From positions 1 to 64,000 of the forward strand of contig CANNEE010000003.1 of the NCBI GenBank assembly GCA_947503555.1: a stretch of DNA of 64,000 bases, written 5' to 3'. How positions within the stretch are numbered: position 1 is the first letter of the stretch; each line of letters begins with the position of its first letter. This document shows, in pieces, positions 8,448 through 16,947 of this stretch. Both the position numbers and the translations under genes were made by a program. Origin of the DNA: an uncultured Shewanella sp. GTDB lineage: Bacteria > Pseudomonadota > Gammaproteobacteria > Enterobacterales > Shewanellaceae. Under the pieces are notes generated by a model. That model worked only from the letters and a program-made list of their open reading frames with translations. It searched no databases and was not told where the DNA came from.

Positions 8448-10385
8448 TTGCCAGCTTATTGTATTTTTAATAAATCTCCATCGTCATATCCTATTTATGC
8501 AACCTGTTTTTTATTTTTAAATCTTGCACTTATCAGTGAAACAAGCGCCCAGACTCAAGCAAAAAGTTTAGCGGCTAGCCCAGCAATAGAGCGGATTTCT
8601 GTGGTGGCAAGTCGAGACTTAACTGGAGCGGGCTTAGGTGAAGCCGCTTCGAGTGACGTGATTGACTTAGATGATATCTCGATTAAACCCGCTAAAGTTG
8701 CCGATCTGTTAGCTCACATTCCAGGTGTATCCTTAAATGGTCAAGGAGGCTTATGGCAAGCCTACTCCGTAAGGGGATTTTCCCGTTGGCGGGTACAAAG
8801 CCAGGTGGCAGGTATCCCTATTTATACGGAGCGTCGAGCGGGGAATGCATTATCATTTATCGATCCTAATTTATTGCAGACAGTTGAAGTGGTAAAAGGC
8901 CCTGCTTCAAGTTTTTATGGCTCCGGAGCCTTGGGGGGAGTGGTCAATCTGGCTCCAATTAGCGGCGTTGAACCTCAATTTGGCGCATCATTCGATAGCT
9001 TTGCAAATGAAACCGGAATCTATTTTACCAACTCGAGTGCTGACCATGATTATGGTGTGGCTTATCGCAAAGCTGATAATGATACTCTGCCCGACGGTCG
9101 AGAAGCTTATAGTCAATATGAGCAGCTCTCTGGGACTTGGCATTGGCAGCATCAACTCGATGAGCAGCTGACCCTAAGGTCGTTATTTATTCCTAGCTAT
9201 GGCAAAGATATTGGTAAAAATAATGCTGACTACCCTGAGTCTCGCATTACTCTCTATCCTCAAGAGAAACACCTATTAGCTAAACTTGAGCTGGTCTCTG
9301 CCAGTTCTTGGGCTCTCGGTGTCTATGGTCATGATCAAGATTGGCAGAGTGATATTTTAAGGCCTCAAAAGCGCCGAAATCTTGTGGATTACAAGAGTCT
9401 AGACTGGGGAGCCAATGGTCAATGGGCATGGGAAGTCGCCAACTGGCAAGGACGAATAGGCGCCGATGTCAATAATAGGTCAGGTGTGCGTGTTGAAGAA
9501 GCTCAGTATGATACCTCTGGTAAATTTAGTTGGCAGCGTACTAATTTAGATGCTAAGGAGAGCAACTTTGCTTTCTATGGTGATGCGAAGTTAACTCAAG
9601 ACAATTGGCGCTGGCATTCTGGTGTTAGATTTGATCATTATCAACAAACGAGCAAGCTAGATAAACGTTCAGATCATAGATTGACAGGATTCTCATCTCT
9701 ATTTTATGAGAAAGGGGCATGGCTTATCTCTGCCAAATTAGGCACTGGCTTTCGTTTTCCTGGGTTAAGTGAGAGCTATTACTCTGGCTCGACGGGTAGA
9801 GGAGCAGTGATAGGTAATTCAGAGCTGAAGCCTGAAACAGCAACCAATCTCGACTTAGGCTTAGTTTGGGATGCTCAGGATATAAGGTGGCAACTGTCGG
9901 CCTATTCCATCTGGGCTAAGCATTACATCGAACGATTAACGGTATCTGAGGGCGTGCTCAGTTATAGAAATACGGATTCGGGTAAAATTTTAGGGGTTGA
10001 ATCGAGCTTGCGCTGGTATCTGAGCGATGATTTTTCTGTGGCTTGGAACTATCAATGGCAGCAGGGCGAGAATGAACTTGAGCAACCGTTAGCAGACATT
10101 GCCCCAGCAGAACATAATATTTTGCTCGACTATCAATATGATGATTGGTTAGCCAGTTTACATTATCGTTTGCGTCAGTCTAAAGAGGATGTTGCTAGTG
10201 GAGAGCAAGCGCTTGCTTCCGTAAATGTGTTGGATATTAATGTGAAGTATCGGCCAGATGCAGCGTGGGAGCTAGACTTGGCTATACAAAATATCACAGA
10301 TAAAAGTTATTTAGCGACAGCGGATGATCTTGCGACGCTTATGCCTGGACGCCACATCAGGCTTGGAATGACTTATCACTATTAG
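8448..10385 (+). CDS. TonB-dependent outer-membrane receptor
   Basis: About 645 residues: signal peptide, TonB-box-like ERISVVAS, a plug domain with IPGVSLNGQGGLWQAYSVRG and VEVVKGPASSFYGSGALGG, then a 22-strand-type barrel ending in an aromatic residue (RHIRLGMTYHY). It should import a scarce ligand (iron chelate, vitamin or similar) using TonB energy; the ligand cannot be told from sequence. Start choice is uncertain. TTG at 8448 has AAGGAA seven bases upstream, GTG at 8427 is in frame but has no ribosome site, and the ATG at 8443 is out of frame. Medium size suggests a siderophore, heme or cobalamin-class receptor. No Fur box was found by eye. Confidence 0.88.
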   Translation: MPAYCIFNKSPSSYPIYATCFLFLNLALISETSAQTQAKSLAASPAIERISVVASRDLTGAGLGEAASSDVIDLDDISIKPAKVADLLAHIPGVSLNGQGGLWQAYSVRGFSRWRVQSQVAGIPIYTERRAGNALSFIDPNLLQTVEVVKGPASSFYGSGALGGVVNLAPISGVEPQFGASFDSFANETGIYFTNSSADHDYGVAYRKADNDTLPDGREAYSQYEQLSGTWHWQHQLDEQLTLRSLFIPSYGKDIGKNNADYPESRITLYPQEKHLLAKLELVSASSWALGVYGHDQDWQSDILRPQKRRNLVDYKSLDWGANGQWAWEVANWQGRIGADVNNRSGVRVEEAQYDTSGKFSWQRTNLDAKESNFAFYGDAKLTQDNWRWHSGVRFDHYQQTSKLDKRSDHRLTGFSSLFYEKGAWLISAKLGTGFRFPGLSESYYSGSTGRGAVIGNSELKPETATNLDLGLVWDAQDIRWQLSAYSIWAKHYIERLTVSEGVLSYRNTDSGKILGVESSLRWYLSDDFSVAWNYQWQQGENELEQPLADIAPAEHNILLDYQYDDWLASLHYRLRQSKEDVASGEQALASVNVLDINVKYRPDAAWELDLAIQNITDKSYLATADDLATLMPGRHIRLGMTYHY

Positions 10386-10392
10386 AGAAAAT

Positions 10393-10416
10393 ACAGCAAT
10401 GCGCTTGCATTGCTGT
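10393..10416 (-). terminator. Hairpin between receptor and pncB
   Basis: A perfect 10-bp stem, ACAGCAATGC / GCATTGCTGT with a GCTT loop, lies between the convergent receptor and pncB genes. On the minus strand it is followed by ATTTTC, so it most plausibly ends pncB transcripts; the T tail is weak. Confidence 0.6.
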
Positions 10417-10422
10417 CAATAG

Positions 10423-11631
10423 TTAAATTGAAGGGCTAAGTGTTATGGGCTCTAGATTAAAGGCACTTCTTAGCAGCGCAATATACTGATTATCGACAGT
10501 CATCGATTTGCCCTGTGCATCGGATATCTTAGCCACGGGCTGACCATTACACTCAATCAGTTTCAGCACTATATTCATTGGCTTAACCTGAGGAATATCG
10601 CAGGTGAGATTAGTGCCAATACCAAAGCTAGTATTGATTCGGCCCTGAAAGTGCAGATAAAGCTCAATGGCCTTTTCAATATTTAGCCCGTCTGAGAATA
10701 CTAACTGCTTTTGTTTAGGGTCGATACCGAGTTGCTGATAATGTTTTATCGCTTTCTCGCCCCAAGCAATTGGGTCGCCTGAATCATGGCGCAGACCTGT
10801 AAATTGTGATGCAAGAGAATAGTCAAAGTCTCTTAGGAAGGCATCCATAGTGATGCAGTCGGTTAGGGCTATACCTAGTTGACCTTGATACTCAGTTAGC
10901 CAAGATTCCAAGGCTGCAATTTGGCTCTTTGCTAGGGGGTAACCTAACTGCTGATGGGCTTGAAACCACTCATGGGCTTGAGTGCCGATTGGCGCTAACT
11001 GATATTTGCTCGCTAAGGCGTAGTTACTTGTGCCGATAAAATATTCAGGTACAGACTTTTGGAAATAATCCACTACATGATCATGAACCTGACTTGAGAA
11101 GCGCCTGCGAGTACCAAAGTCGATAAAGCGAAAATCGCTTAAATCATGTTGCTGTGCCATCGCCTTTAAATACTCGACTTTCTCGCCGAGTTTAACCTGT
11201 CCATCTTTCAGGCTGACATTCGGGTAGCGGCTTTGGTTACGCACTTGGCTGACAATCGCCAGAATGGGAATTTCCCATAAAATGACATCGAGCCAGCTAC
11301 CACGAATATGAATGTTTAGCCTGCCATCTATGATGCTAAATTCCACCATATCAGGCTGAAATCGGTAATCCCTTAAAAAATCAAGATAATCACGCTTGAA
11401 GTGACTGAATTGAGATAAGTATTGATATTCCAGCTCGCTGAGTTTGATGTCTGCTAATTTGTCTACCTGAGCCTGGATCTCATCCTGATACGGACGAAGA
11501 TCTTCACCATCTCGACAACGGAACTCGGCGACAACTTGCGCATCTTTATATTGATGAAACACAGCCTGTTGCATATGCAGCTTATAGGCATCTGTATCAA
11601 TAAGGCTGGTAATAATAGCGTTAGTAGCCAA
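10423..11631 (-). CDS. pncB: Nicotinate phosphoribosyltransferase
   Basis: A 402-residue enzyme that converts nicotinate and PRPP to nicotinate mononucleotide, the committing step of Preiss-Handler NAD salvage. Family signatures: TDAYKLHMQQAVFHQY at the N-terminus, FGTRRRFSSQVHDHVV with the phosphorylated-His region, GTSNYALASKY, FRHDSGDP-like (TGLRHDSGDPIAWGEK) and the FSDGLN/GIGTNLTCD phosphate-binding loops. Length is normal. The gene starts 19 bp after pncA, which makes the nicotinate it consumes, so pncA-pncB is an operon. Likely controlled by NrtR, encoded divergently upstream. Confidence 0.96.
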   Translation of the reverse strand: MATNAIITSLIDTDAYKLHMQQAVFHQYKDAQVVAEFRCRDGEDLRPYQDEIQAQVDKLADIKLSELEYQYLSQFSHFKRDYLDFLRDYRFQPDMVEFSIIDGRLNIHIRGSWLDVILWEIPILAIVSQVRNQSRYPNVSLKDGQVKLGEKVEYLKAMAQQHDLSDFRFIDFGTRRRFSSQVHDHVVDYFQKSVPEYFIGTSNYALASKYQLAPIGTQAHEWFQAHQQLGYPLAKSQIAALESWLTEYQGQLGIALTDCITMDAFLRDFDYSLASQFTGLRHDSGDPIAWGEKAIKHYQQLGIDPKQKQLVFSDGLNIEKAIELYLHFQGRINTSFGIGTNLTCDIPQVKPMNIVLKLIECNGQPVAKISDAQGKSMTVDNQYIALLRSAFNLEPITLSPSI

Positions 11632-11650
11632 AGTCTTAACCTCTTAGCAG

Positions 11651-12277
11651 CTAGTCGAGTAACTGCTTCACTTCTTGATGGTTGGCGGCGATAGTGACGC
11701 CTGCAGCTTGCATTTGCGAAATGGCTTCTGTTACCCCGTCTGGGGCAATGCCGCGACAAGCGCCAAGATTGAGAATGACATCAAAGCCTGCATTGGCCAG
11801 TTGCAGGACTGTGGTCTTGACGCAAAAATCGGTTGCCAGTCCACCCACTATTACTTGAGTGATGCCTTTGGCATGGAAAAACTCAATTAGGCCAGTACTG
11901 AGCTTCTCTTCAATATCATGGAAGCAAGCACCATAGGGATGCAGGTTTGGCTCAACCCCTTTCCATATGAAAAAGTCATATTCGCTTGGACTCGGTAGGC
12001 CATCGAGTAGCTCAAAACCTTGGGTGCCGGGGACACAATGCACTGGCCAAGTGAGGTCGGCGTTTTTATGGTCCAAGGGTTGGAAGGCTTTGTCTATGCT
12101 GTCTACAGCCCAGATTGCTTGAGGGCTATGGGCATCTTTACTGCCAATACGATACTGGGCCAGCTTAGCCTGAGCATTAAGCTCATCGACTATCTCTAGC
12201 GCTCCCGGAACGGGTAGCTCATTTGGGCATAGTGGGCTAAATCCTTTTTGTGCATCCACATCTAAACTGGCAATCAT
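11651..12277 (-). CDS. pncA: Nicotinamidase
   Basis: A 208-residue isochorismatase-fold amidase that hydrolyses nicotinamide to nicotinate and ammonia. The catalytic triad is visible as D8 (LDVDAQKGF), K106 (FFIWKGVEP) and C152 (GGLATDFCVKTT), with the metal-site residues in SKDAHSP (D48, H50) and the usual cis-peptide-type GGLATD segment. First gene of a pncA-pncB operon (19-bp spacing) and divergent from nrtR. The product feeds PncB directly. Confidence 0.94.
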   Translation of the reverse strand: MIASLDVDAQKGFSPLCPNELPVPGALEIVDELNAQAKLAQYRIGSKDAHSPQAIWAVDSIDKAFQPLDHKNADLTWPVHCVPGTQGFELLDGLPSPSEYDFFIWKGVEPNLHPYGACFHDIEEKLSTGLIEFFHAKGITQVIVGGLATDFCVKTTVLQLANAGFDVILNLGACRGIAPDGVTEAISQMQAAGVTIAANHQEVKQLLD

Positions 12278-12392
12278 ATCGGTTCCTATCGCCTAACTGA
12301 GCATCTCAGTAATTGTCTTGAGATCCCAATTACTAAAACTTTTACTCTACTTTTTACAGTTATTCTGGCTATGAATATGTACTTTGTATCTT

Positions 12393-12420
12393 TAAGATAA
12401 TATCTTATAGATATTATAAG
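12393..12420. promoter_or_regulatory. Candidate NrtR operator, overlapping palindromes
   Basis: In the 179-bp pncA/nrtR intergenic, TAAGATA-A-TATCTTA (12393-12407) overlaps CTTATA-N5-TATAAG (12404-12420). They lie 37-64 bp before the nrtR start and where a divergent pncA promoter would also be reached. NrtR repressors are known to bind AT-rich palindromes before NAD genes. Assigning this one to NrtR is inference from position. Confidence 0.5.
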
Positions 12421-12456
12421 AGTAAACCATTTTCATCTACAGGATCTTGTTATCAC

Positions 12457-13122
12457 ATGATTACTACCATAGATGCAGTGAGTTTTCGGGTAGAAAATAG
12501 CAAACTACAGGTGCTTTTCTACCGTCGTCCCTGCGAGCCTTTTGTCGATAATTATGCCTTACCATCGACCCAAATGGATGAGGTGCAAGACTGCAGCTTG
12601 GAAGACGCACTGCTGCGAATATTTAACCATTACAAGTTACCTACGCCAGCCTTTAGTGAGCAAGTGGTGACACTAGGAAGCCATGATAGAGATCCAAGAG
12701 GCTGGTCTGCTTCTGTGGTGTATCTATGCCTATTTGCTGAAGGGCAAACTCAGGATGAATTAGGCTGGCAATGGATAGATATAGATAAAGTGCTTAATGG
12801 CGAAATCAATATTGCATTTGATCATTTGCACTTAGTTGAGCAGGCGATATCCCGTATTCGTATGAAGAGCCGCTATAGCATGTTGCCCGTACATCTGCTG
12901 GGTGAGACTTTCACTCTTACTGAGTTGCAACAGGTATTTGAGCTGATTCTTGGGTGTCCACTAAATCGCGCCGCTTTTCGGCGTCGTATCAATCGTGCCG
13001 ATATCCTACATGACACAGGCATGATGCGTAAGGGCAATCAAAGACCCGCCGCCCTATATCAGATCAGCCCGGAAGGGGCCGATATATTATTTGATCAATT
13101 GATGTATGGTTGTGCTCAATAG
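12457..13122 (+). CDS. nrtR: NrtR, Nudix-related regulator of NAD synthesis
   Basis: A 221-residue protein with an N-terminal Nudix-like domain (about 1-140: AVSFRVENSKLQVLFYRRP, LPSTQMDE, HDRDPRGWSASVVYLCLF) and a C-terminal winged helix (about 150-221: LTELQQVFELILGCPLNRAAFRRRI). That is the architecture of NrtR, in which ADP-ribose binding to a catalytically dead Nudix domain releases DNA. The canonical Nudix box GX5EX7REUXEEXGU is not intact, as expected for the regulator. It is divergent from pncA-pncB, the natural target. Alternative: a generic NUDIX hydrolase, but the wHTH and neighbours argue against it. Confidence 0.9.
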   Translation: MITTIDAVSFRVENSKLQVLFYRRPCEPFVDNYALPSTQMDEVQDCSLEDALLRIFNHYKLPTPAFSEQVVTLGSHDRDPRGWSASVVYLCLFAEGQTQDELGWQWIDIDKVLNGEINIAFDHLHLVEQAISRIRMKSRYSMLPVHLLGETFTLTELQQVFELILGCPLNRAAFRRRINRADILHDTGMMRKGNQRPAALYQISPEGADILFDQLMYGCAQ

Positions 13123-13152
13123 TCTCATTATGTGTATATATACCTAGCTTTG

Positions 13153-14055
13153 TTAAATATGCTGCTTCAAAAATGCACCTGGGGTGACGCCACACTGAGC
13201 TTTAAAGGTTCGAGTGAAGTGAGACTGGTCGTTAAAACCTAATGTTTGGCTAATGGCCGCGAGGTTGGTTTCACCTGAGCTGAGCTTCTCTTTGGCTAAG
13301 GCGATGCGTTTACCCATGATGTATTGGTATGGGGTGACGCCTGCAAGCTTTTTAAATTCCCGTAGAAAGTAGAACTTGCTGCAATTAAGCAGATCGGCCA
13401 GATCGTCCACCGAGAGGGCATGGCTAATATGTTGTTCAATATATTGTTCGACTTTATCTAGCTGTGTTTGATCGAATTTTGATGAGCTAAGCTTGGCGTT
13501 ATTCAGATCCTGATAGTTGGAGTAATGCTGAATATAGTGGTGTGATAATAGGGATAACAGATGTTTCAGATACAGGTTGCCATTACGGCCTTTATTTTGG
13601 GTTTCAACCAAAAATAGCTCCATAATCCCTTTGATTGCATCATCAGAAACATTGTAGTTGTTGAGAAATTGCAGTTTCATGCCGTCGAGCTTGAAGGGGC
13701 AGGCATTTAAAAATACTTGCTCTTCTATCGCAAGGATCAGGAAATGACAGGGCTCATCAATACTGTGGGTAAAGGGAGTTTGGGGGGGATTGATCCAGAT
13801 TTCATCTGTCACCGTTTTGATTGACGTTAGGCTGCCTTCTTTTTCCGCCGACCAGTTAAGCTCTTTGTCCAAGGCTAGGGCAAAGTAAAAATAGGGGGTG
13901 TAAACCTTATTGGGATAAAAATGAGGTGATCGCCCCTTTTCTAAAATGACACCTTGCCAGTCAAGTTCGGTATTAGAAAATTCCACTTCCAGTACCTGAC
14001 CACAATCAGAAAGTGTTTTCGAATCAAAATGATAAAATTCTAATCTGGATTTCAT
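13153..14055 (-). CDS. AraC-family transcriptional regulator
   Basis: A 300-residue regulator. The C-terminal ~100 residues carry the two AraC helix-turn-helix motifs (SVDDLADLLNCSKFYFLREFKK and ETNLAAISQTLGFNDQSHFTRTFKA) and the typical GVTPGAFL ending. The N-terminal ~180 residues form a cupin-like sensing domain of unknown ligand. It is divergent from a secreted alpha/beta hydrolase operon, and the 198-bp gap holds a long inverted repeat and two tandem 14-bp direct repeats, so it probably controls that operon and possibly itself. Confidence 0.9.
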   Translation of the reverse strand: MKSRLEFYHFDSKTLSDCGQVLEVEFSNTELDWQGVILEKGRSPHFYPNKVYTPYFYFALALDKELNWSAEKEGSLTSIKTVTDEIWINPPQTPFTHSIDEPCHFLILAIEEQVFLNACPFKLDGMKLQFLNNYNVSDDAIKGIMELFLVETQNKGRNGNLYLKHLLSLLSHHYIQHYSNYQDLNNAKLSSSKFDQTQLDKVEQYIEQHISHALSVDDLADLLNCSKFYFLREFKKLAGVTPYQYIMGKRIALAKEKLSSGETNLAAISQTLGFNDQSHFTRTFKAQCGVTPGAFLKQHI

Positions 14056-14088
14056 TTTAGTATTTCTTTTTCTCTGCTTTCTCTATCG

Positions 14089-14143
14089 TGCGATATTAAG
14101 GTGCAATATCGCAGCTATTTTTTGCTATATATTTTTTGCTATA
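14089..14143. promoter_or_regulatory. Inverted and tandem direct repeats, AraC operator region
   Basis: TGCGATATT-N7-AATATCGCA is a perfect 9-bp inverted repeat at 14089-14113. It is followed at once by two adjacent exact copies of TATTTTTTGCTATA at 14116-14129 and 14130-14143. Tandem direct repeats are the usual AraC-type half-site arrangement. They lie 34-88 bp before the AraC start and 111-165 bp before the hydrolase start. Confidence 0.55.
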
Positions 14144-14253
14144 GGTTAAGCAACAAATTACCAAAACTAAAGCAGCTTTGTTCAATATTCAAATTCTCTC
14201 ACCCTCTATTCTATCCCTATGCAATCAAGCACAACTCATGATAGGTGAAGATA

Positions 14254-15207
14254 ATGAAAAAACAGCTATTAGTATCATCTTTAGGTTTACTTTCTATGGC
14301 GGCCACTGCAGATGAAGTATCGATAGATTTAGGTCAAAGTGTGAAACAGTCTGTGCAACTAGAGACAAGTGTTGGTCCATTGGCCGCTAATGTCTATCTA
14401 CCTAAAGGGGTGAAACAACCTCCTGTAGTCGTGATTACAGGCGCATGGACCACGGTGAAAGAGCAGATGCCTGCTGTGTACGCTAAGGCGCTAGCAGAAA
14501 AAGGTTATGCCAGTGTCACCTTTGACTTTAGAGGTTGGGGACAGTCTGCCAATGGGGTACGTTATTTAGAAGATCCAAGCCGTAAAGCGCAAGATATCAA
14601 TGCCGTTGTGAATGCTCTTGCTGAGCTTGCTCCATTTAGTCAAAGCACCATCTATGGAGTGGGTATCTGCGCTTCTTCTGGCTATATGTTAGATACCGCC
14701 GTTGAGAACAGTAAAATCGATGCTGTAGCACTTGTGGCACCTTGGTTACATGATAAAGCGTTGGCAACCAGTATCTATGGTGGCGAAGAGAGTGTGAAAG
14801 GTCTGCTAGCAACGTCAAAAGCTGCCACTGAAGCCGATGAGCCAGCCTATATTGAAGCGGCGAGCCTGACTAACGATAAATCGCTGATGTACCAAGCACC
14901 TTACTACACAGAGTCTGATAGAGGCTTAATTCCTGAGTACGATAACCAGTTTAACTTGGCTTCATGGGGGCCATGGCTTAACTATGATGCTCAGCTAACG
15001 GCAGAGCAGATCAAGCAACCTGTATTAATGGTTGCATCTGAAGCAATGGCATTGCCCGCTGGTGCACACCAATATCTTGATAAAGCAGGAGATAATGTGA
15101 GTGCAGTGTGGTTGGATAATGTTTCTCAGTTTGACTTCTATGACCAGCCTGCTGCGGTTAATCAAGCCGTTGATGCAATTGATGCTTTCTTTAAAGCAAA
15201 CCCATAG
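14254..15207 (+). CDS. Secreted alpha/beta hydrolase, Cys-nucleophile type
   Basis: About 317 residues. The ATG at 14254 is preceded by AGGTGAAG; the frame also has a GTG three codons earlier. A signal peptide (MKKQLLVSSLGLLSMAATA) predicts periplasmic export. The fold is clear: VVVITGAWTTV strand/oxyanion region, GYASVTFDFRGWGQS, and nucleophile elbow GVGICASSG with cysteine C139 where serine is usual, as in dienelactone-hydrolase-like enzymes. Where I would expect the catalytic His near the C-terminus, the sequence reads SQFDFYDQP with Gln. Substrate unknown. Forms an operon with the NTF2-like protein 21 bp downstream and is divergent from an AraC regulator. Confidence 0.8.
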   Translation: MKKQLLVSSLGLLSMAATADEVSIDLGQSVKQSVQLETSVGPLAANVYLPKGVKQPPVVVITGAWTTVKEQMPAVYAKALAEKGYASVTFDFRGWGQSANGVRYLEDPSRKAQDINAVVNALAELAPFSQSTIYGVGICASSGYMLDTAVENSKIDAVALVAPWLHDKALATSIYGGEESVKGLLATSKAATEADEPAYIEAASLTNDKSLMYQAPYYTESDRGLIPEYDNQFNLASWGPWLNYDAQLTAEQIKQPVLMVASEAMALPAGAHQYLDKAGDNVSAVWLDNVSQFDFYDQPAAVNQAVDAIDAFFKANP

Positions 15208-15228
15208 GGTTTATTCTGGAGAATATCG

Positions 15229-15777
15229 ATGAAAGTCAAATTGATATTGGTACTTCTATTAGGAATCTTTTCTATGGCACTTAATGCAAAAACAGTTACT
15301 CAAGATCAAGCTCAGATCTATAGTAATATCAACAGCTTTGCTGTGATGGCAGATCAGGGAGCCTATGAATATCTAGGTCGTCTCATGGCACCAGAATTGA
15401 TTGTCGACTATAGCTCGCTATTTGGCGGAGAAGCGCAAAAGGTCAAGCGCGAGCAGCTGATGAAACAGTGGGCTGACTTTCTACCTGGCTTTGATACTAC
15501 CTTTCACGATTTAAGTCATGTTCGTTTAAATATTCAGGGCGATAAGGCGGTTGCGAATGTTGATTTCACCGCTAGCCATTGGTTAGGTGAACAAGGTTTT
15601 TGGCAGGTCTCTGGTGAATATGAGTTTAGCTTGCAGCGTAGTGGCGATAACTGGCAAATCACAGGGGTTAAAGTCACAGGTAAAGGTGAGCAAGGTAGCA
15701 GAGAGGTGCTGGCCGATGCGCCCAAGCATGCTCAAAAAAATCTTGCGGAGCGCAGTGCTCAAAAAGTCGAGTACTAG
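15229..15777 (+). CDS. Secreted NTF2/SnoaL-like protein
   Basis: A 182-residue protein with a signal peptide (MKVKLILVLLLGIFSMALNA) and one NTF2-like (SnoaL-type) domain: helix IYSNINSFAVMADQGAYEYL, LMAPELIVDYSSLFGG, then the strands VRLNIQGDKAVANVDFTASH and WQVSGEYEFSLQRSGDNWQITGVKV. Such domains form cone-shaped pockets that bind or act on small hydrophobic molecules. The gene follows the alpha/beta hydrolase by 21 bp and probably acts with it in the periplasm on the same unknown compound. The basic tail after about residue 150 is probably disordered. Confidence 0.75.
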   Translation: MKVKLILVLLLGIFSMALNAKTVTQDQAQIYSNINSFAVMADQGAYEYLGRLMAPELIVDYSSLFGGEAQKVKREQLMKQWADFLPGFDTTFHDLSHVRLNIQGDKAVANVDFTASHWLGEQGFWQVSGEYEFSLQRSGDNWQITGVKVTGKGEQGSREVLADAPKHAQKNLAERSAQKVEY

Positions 15778-15811
15778 TAAAGCGTTCATTGATAGCTGAC
15801 AGTTAGTCATT

Positions 15812-15849
15812 AAAATGGGAAGAGGCTTTTATCGCTCTACCCATTTTTT
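15812..15849. terminator. Bidirectional terminator
   Basis: AAAATGGG (15812-15819) pairs with CCCATTTT (15840-15847) and extra T residues follow to 15849. It sits between the hydrolase/NTF2 operon and the convergent LysR gene and reads as a terminator on both strands. Confidence 0.7.
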
Positions 15850-15864
15850 ATTAAGTCGTTCCAG

Positions 15865-16758
15865 CTATTGAGCGTGAAAATCCCCTCTTTTCTGTTTCAC
15901 ATAATCTATAACATGCTGAATTTGGCTTATAGTGTGGCGTCTTCCCATATAGTAAGCAAACATGGCGCGGGATCGCGCTGTATAGCCTGCTATCGTGACT
16001 GGCAAGAGTGCCTTATGAGTGATCATCTCATCAGGTAACAAGCCTATCACTTGCCCCGACTCTACCGCATGTAGGGCTAATGCCAAGTCATCGACTACTA
16101 GCTTAGGCTCTGGCTGAAACGAATGCTCTTCACCCTGTTGATTGATAAGTATCCAGCTGCGGCTAGGTAGAGTGATAACACTGGGCAGCTTAGCTAATTG
16201 CTCGAGCGAAATAGGCTTATTGCCAATGTTATATTGAGCGATAAACTCCTGACTAGCATAGAGGGAATAGGGGATATCCCAGAGTTTGATCGCAATGGCC
16301 GATGAGTCGGCTAAGGGGCCGACTCTAAAGGCGAGATCGATATTTTCTTGCACTAGGTTAAGGTTAGTGTTGGAAAGTGAAAGCTGCAGATTAAGATCGT
16401 CATATTGCTTCGCAAAATCGATAAGCCAGTTGCCTAGAAAGTCTAAGCCTGCCCTTACCGGCATAGAGATAGCGAGTGAGCCTTTGAGGGTGATCTCATC
16501 ATGAATGGCGATATCGATCGCCTTATCTATCGATTCAAGCAAGGGGGAGCACTCTTGATAGAGCTGCTCACCTCTGTGAGTCACTGTGACTTCTCTCGTC
16601 GTTCTATGTAATAGGTGCAGCTTTAAGTTGCTCTCTAACGCTTCGATTCTGCGGCTGACAGTACTGTGTGGTACACCTAAATGCTCTGATGCTGCTTTTA
16701 AACTGCCTTTTTCTACAACCGCGCAAAAGAGTTGTAGATCGTCTAATACTTTTTTCAT
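15865..16758 (-). CDS. LysR-family regulator (1 of 4)
   Basis: A 297-residue LysR-type regulator: N-terminal winged helix-turn-helix (LQLFCAVVEKGSLKAASEHL, PHSTVSRRIEALE) and a periplasmic-binding-like effector domain from about residue 90 (SLAISMPVRAGLDFL). The type is close to regulators of oxidoreductase genes (VTHRGEQLYQ junction). It is divergent from another LysR gene at 16948, and the 189-bp gap contains CTATTAT-N12-ATAATAG at 16801-16826, a possible operator. The target is unknown. Confidence 0.9.
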   Translation of the reverse strand: MKKVLDDLQLFCAVVEKGSLKAASEHLGVPHSTVSRRIEALESNLKLHLLHRTTREVTVTHRGEQLYQECSPLLESIDKAIDIAIHDEITLKGSLAISMPVRAGLDFLGNWLIDFAKQYDDLNLQLSLSNTNLNLVQENIDLAFRVGPLADSSAIAIKLWDIPYSLYASQEFIAQYNIGNKPISLEQLAKLPSVITLPSRSWILINQQGEEHSFQPEPKLVVDDLALALHAVESGQVIGLLPDEMITHKALLPVTIAGYTARSRAMFAYYMGRRHTISQIQHVIDYVKQKRGDFHAQ

Positions 16759-16947
16759 TTTCAGCCTGCCGGTTTATTGTTTGCCTTCATCTGATTCTGG
16801 CTATTATGCCATTTTTGCAATAATAGAGGAGTTATACCGTCTAGTTTGTACTGGTTATACTTTTAGGAATAATAGTTGTAACTTAAAGTTGAATATAAGA
16901 GTTTGCGACTTAAGTTAGTATGCTGGATAAAGTGACAGAATAGAGAG

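Noticed and set aside
8917-9171. Open frame inside the TonB receptor gene
   Set aside because: Lies wholly within a well-supported receptor frame and shows no domain or ribosome site.
11463-11759. Open frame spanning the pncA-pncB junction in another frame
   Set aside because: It overlaps the 3' end of pncA and the 5' end of pncB, both well supported; Arg/Leu-rich, no motif.
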